From positions 31,910-95,909 of the forward strand of contig CAZKMA010000008.1 in NCBI GenBank assembly GCA_964553615.1: DNA of 64,000 nucleotides. Reading direction: 5' to 3'. Made by a program: the position numbers and the translations under genes. The notes beneath the pieces are model-generated. The model was not told the origin of the DNA, did not search any database, and worked only from the letters and a program-made list of their open reading frames with translations. This stretch comes from DATKUC01 sp964553615. GTDB taxonomy: Bacteria; Spirochaetota; Spirochaetia; DSM-27196; DATKUC01. Below, in pieces: positions 60,909 to 64,000 of this stretch (position 1 is its first letter; each line of letters begins with the position of its first letter).

Positions 60909-61922
60909 TTACGGATACCGGCGGCGAAAGCGGCTCACTCGGGCACTCACGTTCTCGCTCCAGTCCGAACTCATGCCTGCCTTGAGGTAGTGATAGCCGA
61001 ATCCAGCAACCATAGCTCCGTTGTCGGTGCACAGTTCGAGCGGCGGAAAGTGGATTTCCAGGTCCTCCCGTGCGGCAAGAACCTGCCGCAAATAGGTGTT
61101 GGCTGCCACCCCGCCTCCTGCTACTATTCGGCGGATACCGGTATCTGATGCGGCCCGCAGAAGCCGCTTCACAAGCATGTCGATGGCCGCCTTTTCGAAT
61201 GCTGCCGCTATGTTCTCTCGGCTCTGCTCGTACCCCGCATTCCAGAACTGATCCAGCTGATTGATCACAGCAGTCTTCAGACCCGAATAGGAGACGTCGT
61301 ACCGATGATCTCCCTTGTGCAGAGATGGGTCAGGGAAATTCGCCGCGCGGGCGTCTCCTGTCCTCGCGAGCCGGTCAACAACTACCCCGCCAGGATAGCC
61401 GAACCCGTAGTACTTGGCGACCTTGTCGAACGCCTCCCCGCACGCATCGTCTATCGTGGTTCCCAGCACCGTCAGATCGTCACACGAGTCCATGCGACAG
61501 ATAAGAGTATGCCCGCCCGAAACGAGCAGTCCGAGAAAAGGATACTCAATGTCCTCGACAAGTTGTGGCGCATAGAGGTGAGAGAGTATGTGATCGGTTG
61601 CCACGAACGGAACGCCCAGAGTGGCGGCGAGCCCCTTTGCAAAAGAAAGCCCCACAAGAAGGGATCCCGACAGACCGGGGTGGGATGTTACAGCAATGCC
61701 ATCGATGTCCGACGACCCCATACCGCTTTCGTCGAGCGTCTGCCGGTACACCGGTAGAATCCACTCGGTATGCATTCGGCTTGCAATTTCCGGAACAACT
61801 CCGTTGAAGCGACGATGAAACTCAATCTGCGTTGCGATAACGTGTGACCTGATGGCTTTCCCGTCAACGACGAGCGCCATAGAACACTCGTCGCAGGAGC
61901 TCTCAATTCCCAGTACGACCAT
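60909..61922 (-). CDS. tsaD: tRNA threonylcarbamoyladenosine transferase TsaD
   Basis: 337 residues. VLGIESSCDECSMALV begins the ASKHA fold, with VVPEIASRMHTEW, ATDHILSHLYAP (HxxxH metal site) and LVSGGHTLI. The last motif is VAGGGVAANTYLR. It transfers threonylcarbamoyl to A37 of ANN-reading tRNAs. ATG 61922 overlaps the deacetylase gene by 20 bp. Confidence 0.96.
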   Translation of the reverse strand: MVVLGIESSCDECSMALVVDGKAIRSHVIATQIEFHRRFNGVVPEIASRMHTEWILPVYRQTLDESGMGSSDIDGIAVTSHPGLSGSLLVGLSFAKGLAATLGVPFVATDHILSHLYAPQLVEDIEYPFLGLLVSGGHTLICRMDSCDDLTVLGTTIDDACGEAFDKVAKYYGFGYPGGVVVDRLARTGDARAANFPDPSLHKGDHRYDVSYSGLKTAVINQLDQFWNAGYEQSRENIAAAFEKAAIDMLVKRLLRAASDTGIRRIVAGGGVAANTYLRQVLAAREDLEIHFPPLELCTDNGAMVAGFGYHYLKAGMSSDWSENVSARVSRFRRRYP

Positions 61923-62886
61923 ATCCACTGTTCTCTCGGATGAGTTCCGAGAGCTTGCCGAACTCAAACCCCTTGTCGAGAAGCTCCGGGTACAGCTGGG
62001 TAAAGAACTCCGCGAGCGTATTAGTCCACACGTGCCCGATCATGACCGCATATCCATGCTTTTCCGCGATCTGTTCGGCGTCATGCAGCGAGTTTTCGAT
62101 TGACTGCCTCGACTGTTGATTGTCCAAGAACACCTCTCGTTGTGCAAACGGCACGTGCAGTTCCTTCGCTATTCCCTTGGCCACCGACTTTGCAGTCGTG
62201 CGGCTGTCCAGAAAGAAGAGATTTCGATTCTTGAGCTCGCCGAGCACGGCCCGCATAACCCTCGTGTCTGCGGTTGCCCGGGAACCCATATGATTGTTCG
62301 CACCAATGGCATACGGAACAGACGCAAGGTCGCGATCAACGGTATCCACGATTGCCCGGTCCGACATCGACGTCAGAATGGCGCCTGCGCCGGGGTTCTC
62401 GTGCGAATTGTCCGCCTCCATGGGAAGATGAAGAATCACTTCCTTTCCCGCCTCGTGACTCAACCGGGCTGCCTCCGCGGAATACTCTCGTTGAGGCAAT
62501 ATCGATATAGTCAATGGTCCGGGGAACTTCAGAAACGGCTTCAATTGGAAAACGTTGTTTCCGACATCGTCGATGACAAGATAGAGTTTCCACGCCTGCC
62601 GCTTCGGAGCGGGCCGTTCGGCAAACGATGTTGCAACCTTCCGCACCGCTGTTCCCGCATCCGTTCCACTTGAAGCGTCCGAAGACGTCCGCTCAGTCCG
62701 GACTGCAGGCGCTCGAGAAACCGGAACAGTCTTTGTCCGGGAGGCGGCTGCGACAGTCTGCTGCTTCTGCGCGGGCGGCAATAGCGCCAGCAGTATCAAC
62801 AACAGAAAGGCGATTGCGCCCAGAGCCATTACGACGCGAATCGCCTCTTTTTGTGCGTTTCCTGGAGAACGTTTTCGGTCACTCAC
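61903..62886 (-). CDS. Divergent polysaccharide deacetylase family protein (YibQ-like)
   Basis: 327 residues. A membrane anchor lies at about 15-40, then a Thr/Ser/Ala-rich linker to about 95. The catalytic-like domain has KLYLVIDDVGNN, LTISILPQREYSAEAARLSHEAGK, VILHLPMEA and NNHMGSRAT (conserved His). The family has lost parts of the NodB metal site; its activity is undetermined. It starts at GTG 62886 with a poor Shine-Dalgarno, and is upstream of tsaD. Confidence 0.85.
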   Translation of the reverse strand: MSDRKRSPGNAQKEAIRVVMALGAIAFLLLILLALLPPAQKQQTVAAASRTKTVPVSRAPAVRTERTSSDASSGTDAGTAVRKVATSFAERPAPKRQAWKLYLVIDDVGNNVFQLKPFLKFPGPLTISILPQREYSAEAARLSHEAGKEVILHLPMEADNSHENPGAGAILTSMSDRAIVDTVDRDLASVPYAIGANNHMGSRATADTRVMRAVLGELKNRNLFFLDSRTTAKSVAKGIAKELHVPFAQREVFLDNQQSRQSIENSLHDAEQIAEKHGYAVMIGHVWTNTLAEFFTQLYPELLDKGFEFGKLSELIRENSGYGRTGN

Positions 62887-62910
62887 ACCTTGAGTTTCGG
62901 TTCTTCTACA

Positions 62911-63756
62911 CTAATTGTATACGTAATCTTTCAACTCTTCGGCCTGCTCTTTCAGTTTGCGCAGAGCCCGTATCTCGATCTGTCGCACCGTCTCCGGGGA
63001 AATTCCCATCTCATCGCTGATCCGCTTAAGAGTATACTTTTTCCCTCCGTAGAAGGCAAACCGATACATGAGGATCTGTCGTTCTCTGTCGAGCAATCGA
63101 TCGAGAAACTTGCGGGTCTCGTCCTTGAGCGACTGTTCCATCGTTTCAATATCCGGCGAGTATGTGTAGTCCTCATACACATCGTGCAACGTCCCTGAAT
63201 CTGAATTGATCTCCGAGTCCAGTGAGGCTGGTGCAGTCGATAGATTCAGAATCTCGACCACATCCGCTTTCGACATATTCACCTCTACGCACACCTCGTC
63301 AACCGAAGGGCGACGCATGAGCCGCTGACTCAACACGTTGAAGGATTGCTGTATCTTGCGCAGAGAATCCTCCTTTCGGTGAGGAAGCCGTATTGCCCGC
63401 CGCTTGTTTGAGAGTGACCGGGTAATAGTCTGCTTGATCCACCACGACGCGTATGTGCTGAACCGCACGTTCTTTCGGTAGTCGTACTTCGATGCGGCCT
63501 TCAGGAGCCCGAGATTCCCTTCCTGTACCAGATCCAGAAATGAGACATCCGGTGTAACAAATGCCTTTGCAATTTTCACAACAAGCCGGAGGTTCGCTTC
63601 AATGAGCTGATGGCGTGCTGCCTGATCTCCCTGCTCGATACGCCGCGAGAGGTCAAGTTCTTCTTCGAAAGTCAGGAGGGGGGTTTTCTTGATCTGCTCG
63701 AAGTAAGCACGAAGCGCATCTTCCTGGTGTGCTGTCTTGGCCGTCTTCTTGTTCAT
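62911..63756 (-). CDS. RNA polymerase sigma factor, sigma-70 family group 2/3
   Basis: 281 residues. A short region 1.2 (LRAYFEQIKKTPLLTFEEEL) is followed by region 2 (ANLRLVVKIAKAF, FLDLVQEGNLGLLKAA, FSTYASWWIKQTI), region 3 and region 4 (KYTLKRISDEMGISPETVRQIE). Its recognition helix differs from that of the 9-kb sigma, so promoter preference probably differs. ATG 63756 has GGAGG upstream. A TATAAT-like box at 63903-63898 could be its promoter, leaving a leader of ~135 nt. Confidence 0.85.
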   Translation of the reverse strand: MNKKTAKTAHQEDALRAYFEQIKKTPLLTFEEELDLSRRIEQGDQAARHQLIEANLRLVVKIAKAFVTPDVSFLDLVQEGNLGLLKAASKYDYRKNVRFSTYASWWIKQTITRSLSNKRRAIRLPHRKEDSLRKIQQSFNVLSQRLMRRPSVDEVCVEVNMSKADVVEILNLSTAPASLDSEINSDSGTLHDVYEDYTYSPDIETMEQSLKDETRKFLDRLLDRERQILMYRFAFYGGKKYTLKRISDEMGISPETVRQIEIRALRKLKEQAEELKDYVYN

Positions 63757-63940
63757 TCTCGCACCTCCATTACAATGATGCAATAAGCGTGCCATGTAAG
63801 CAGATGCTGATGAATAAACCCTAAGTTGCTTTAATACAGGAAGTTATCAAATATCTGATCGCACCGACCCTTGCAAGATACACGAGATGTGCGATTTATT
63901 ATACACACCCGTATCACAGATAACGCAAAAAAACAGAAAG

Positions 63941-63967
63941 AAAACGCCTCGGATTTTGGTCCGAAGC
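63941..63967 (-). terminator. Rho-independent terminator of an upstream minus-strand gene
   Basis: On the minus strand, GCTTCGGA, a 6-nt loop, TCCGAGGC and a T-rich tail (GTTTTC TTTC). It would end a gene beyond the window before the sigma gene. Confidence 0.65.
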
Positions 63968-64000
63968 GCTATCGAAGGTTCAATACTATACATATGTTAT

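Noticed and set aside
1..64000. CRISPR arrays, prophage genes, complete insertion sequences, rRNA genes
   Set aside because: No regularly spaced repeats, integrase, transposase, structural phage gene or rRNA sequence was seen.

Overview
The window is a gene-dense bacterial chromosome segment of roughly 55% GC, read as a free-living spirochaete (Spirochaetales-like). The evidence is circumstantial: SpoVG, a DUF115/Maf-type protein, an LCP protein, a large DUF5312-like protein that I associate with spirochaetes, a citramalate-type isoleucine route, a CheA/CheB/CheR/STAS cluster, and Prp between L21 and L27. The phylum call is an inference from gene content. No phage, plasmid, CRISPR array or complete insertion sequence was seen. 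The only mobile-looking DNA is two copies of a ~150-160 bp hairpin-rich repeat.

Layout. 1-2.7 kb: end of a Yej-type peptide ABC importer (yejB-yejE-yejF). 2.8-9.7 kb: a transglutaminase-like exported protein, RlmI, SppA, a small unknown protein, an MTH1-like Nudix hydrolase, cobalamin adenosyltransferase and a group-2 sigma-70 factor. 9.8-16.7 kb: a LysM/M23-like envelope protein, tRNA-Pro and tRNA-Asp, repeat copy 1, a membrane-anchored PPIase, a DUF115 protein and LepA. 16.7-25.3 kb: signalling block (two receiver-first sensor proteins, CheB, CheR, CheA, STAS). 25.3-34.1 kb, all on the minus strand: spoVG, tRNA-Gln, rplY, pth, tilS, ftsH, a TPR/calcium-loop protein and an HtrA-like lipoprotein protease. 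34.1-34.8 kb: a divergent control region with two good sigma-70 promoters around a perfect palindrome, one feeding a ~450-nt spoVG leader and the other an extremely acidic 89-residue protein. 35.1-39.8 kb: the rplU-prp-rpmA-obgE-nadD-yqeK-LCP-rsfS cluster. 39.9-47.7 kb: repeat copy 2, a family-2 glycosyltransferase, and gltBD behind a probable sigma-54 promoter with paired upstream sites. 47.7-52 kb: argS, a YlmD-family enzyme and the DUF5312-like protein. 52.1-58.8 kb: cimA behind an apparent isoleucine attenuator, carAB, and tRNA-Glu/tRNA-Gln. 58.8-64 kb: apt, a flavodoxin-like protein, a MinD-like ATPase, TsaD, a divergent polysaccharide deacetylase and a second sigma-70 factor.

The most interesting regulatory reads are these. 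First, a 26-codon leader peptide with six Ile codons, a terminator and a competing antiterminator lie directly upstream of citramalate synthase, a classical amino-acid attenuator. Second, a TGGCAT-N5-TTGCT sigma-54 promoter sits upstream of gltB, with two TAC-N6-GTA dyads 32 bp apart at about -105 to -150. Third, several genes have a -10 box ending 7-8 nt before the ATG with no usable Shine-Dalgarno, suggesting leaderless mRNAs. Fourth, a small structured repeat with terminal inverted repeats and candidate 7-8 bp target duplications occurs twice, each time just upstream of a plus-strand gene. Family names and functions come from recognising motifs by eye. No database search was run.
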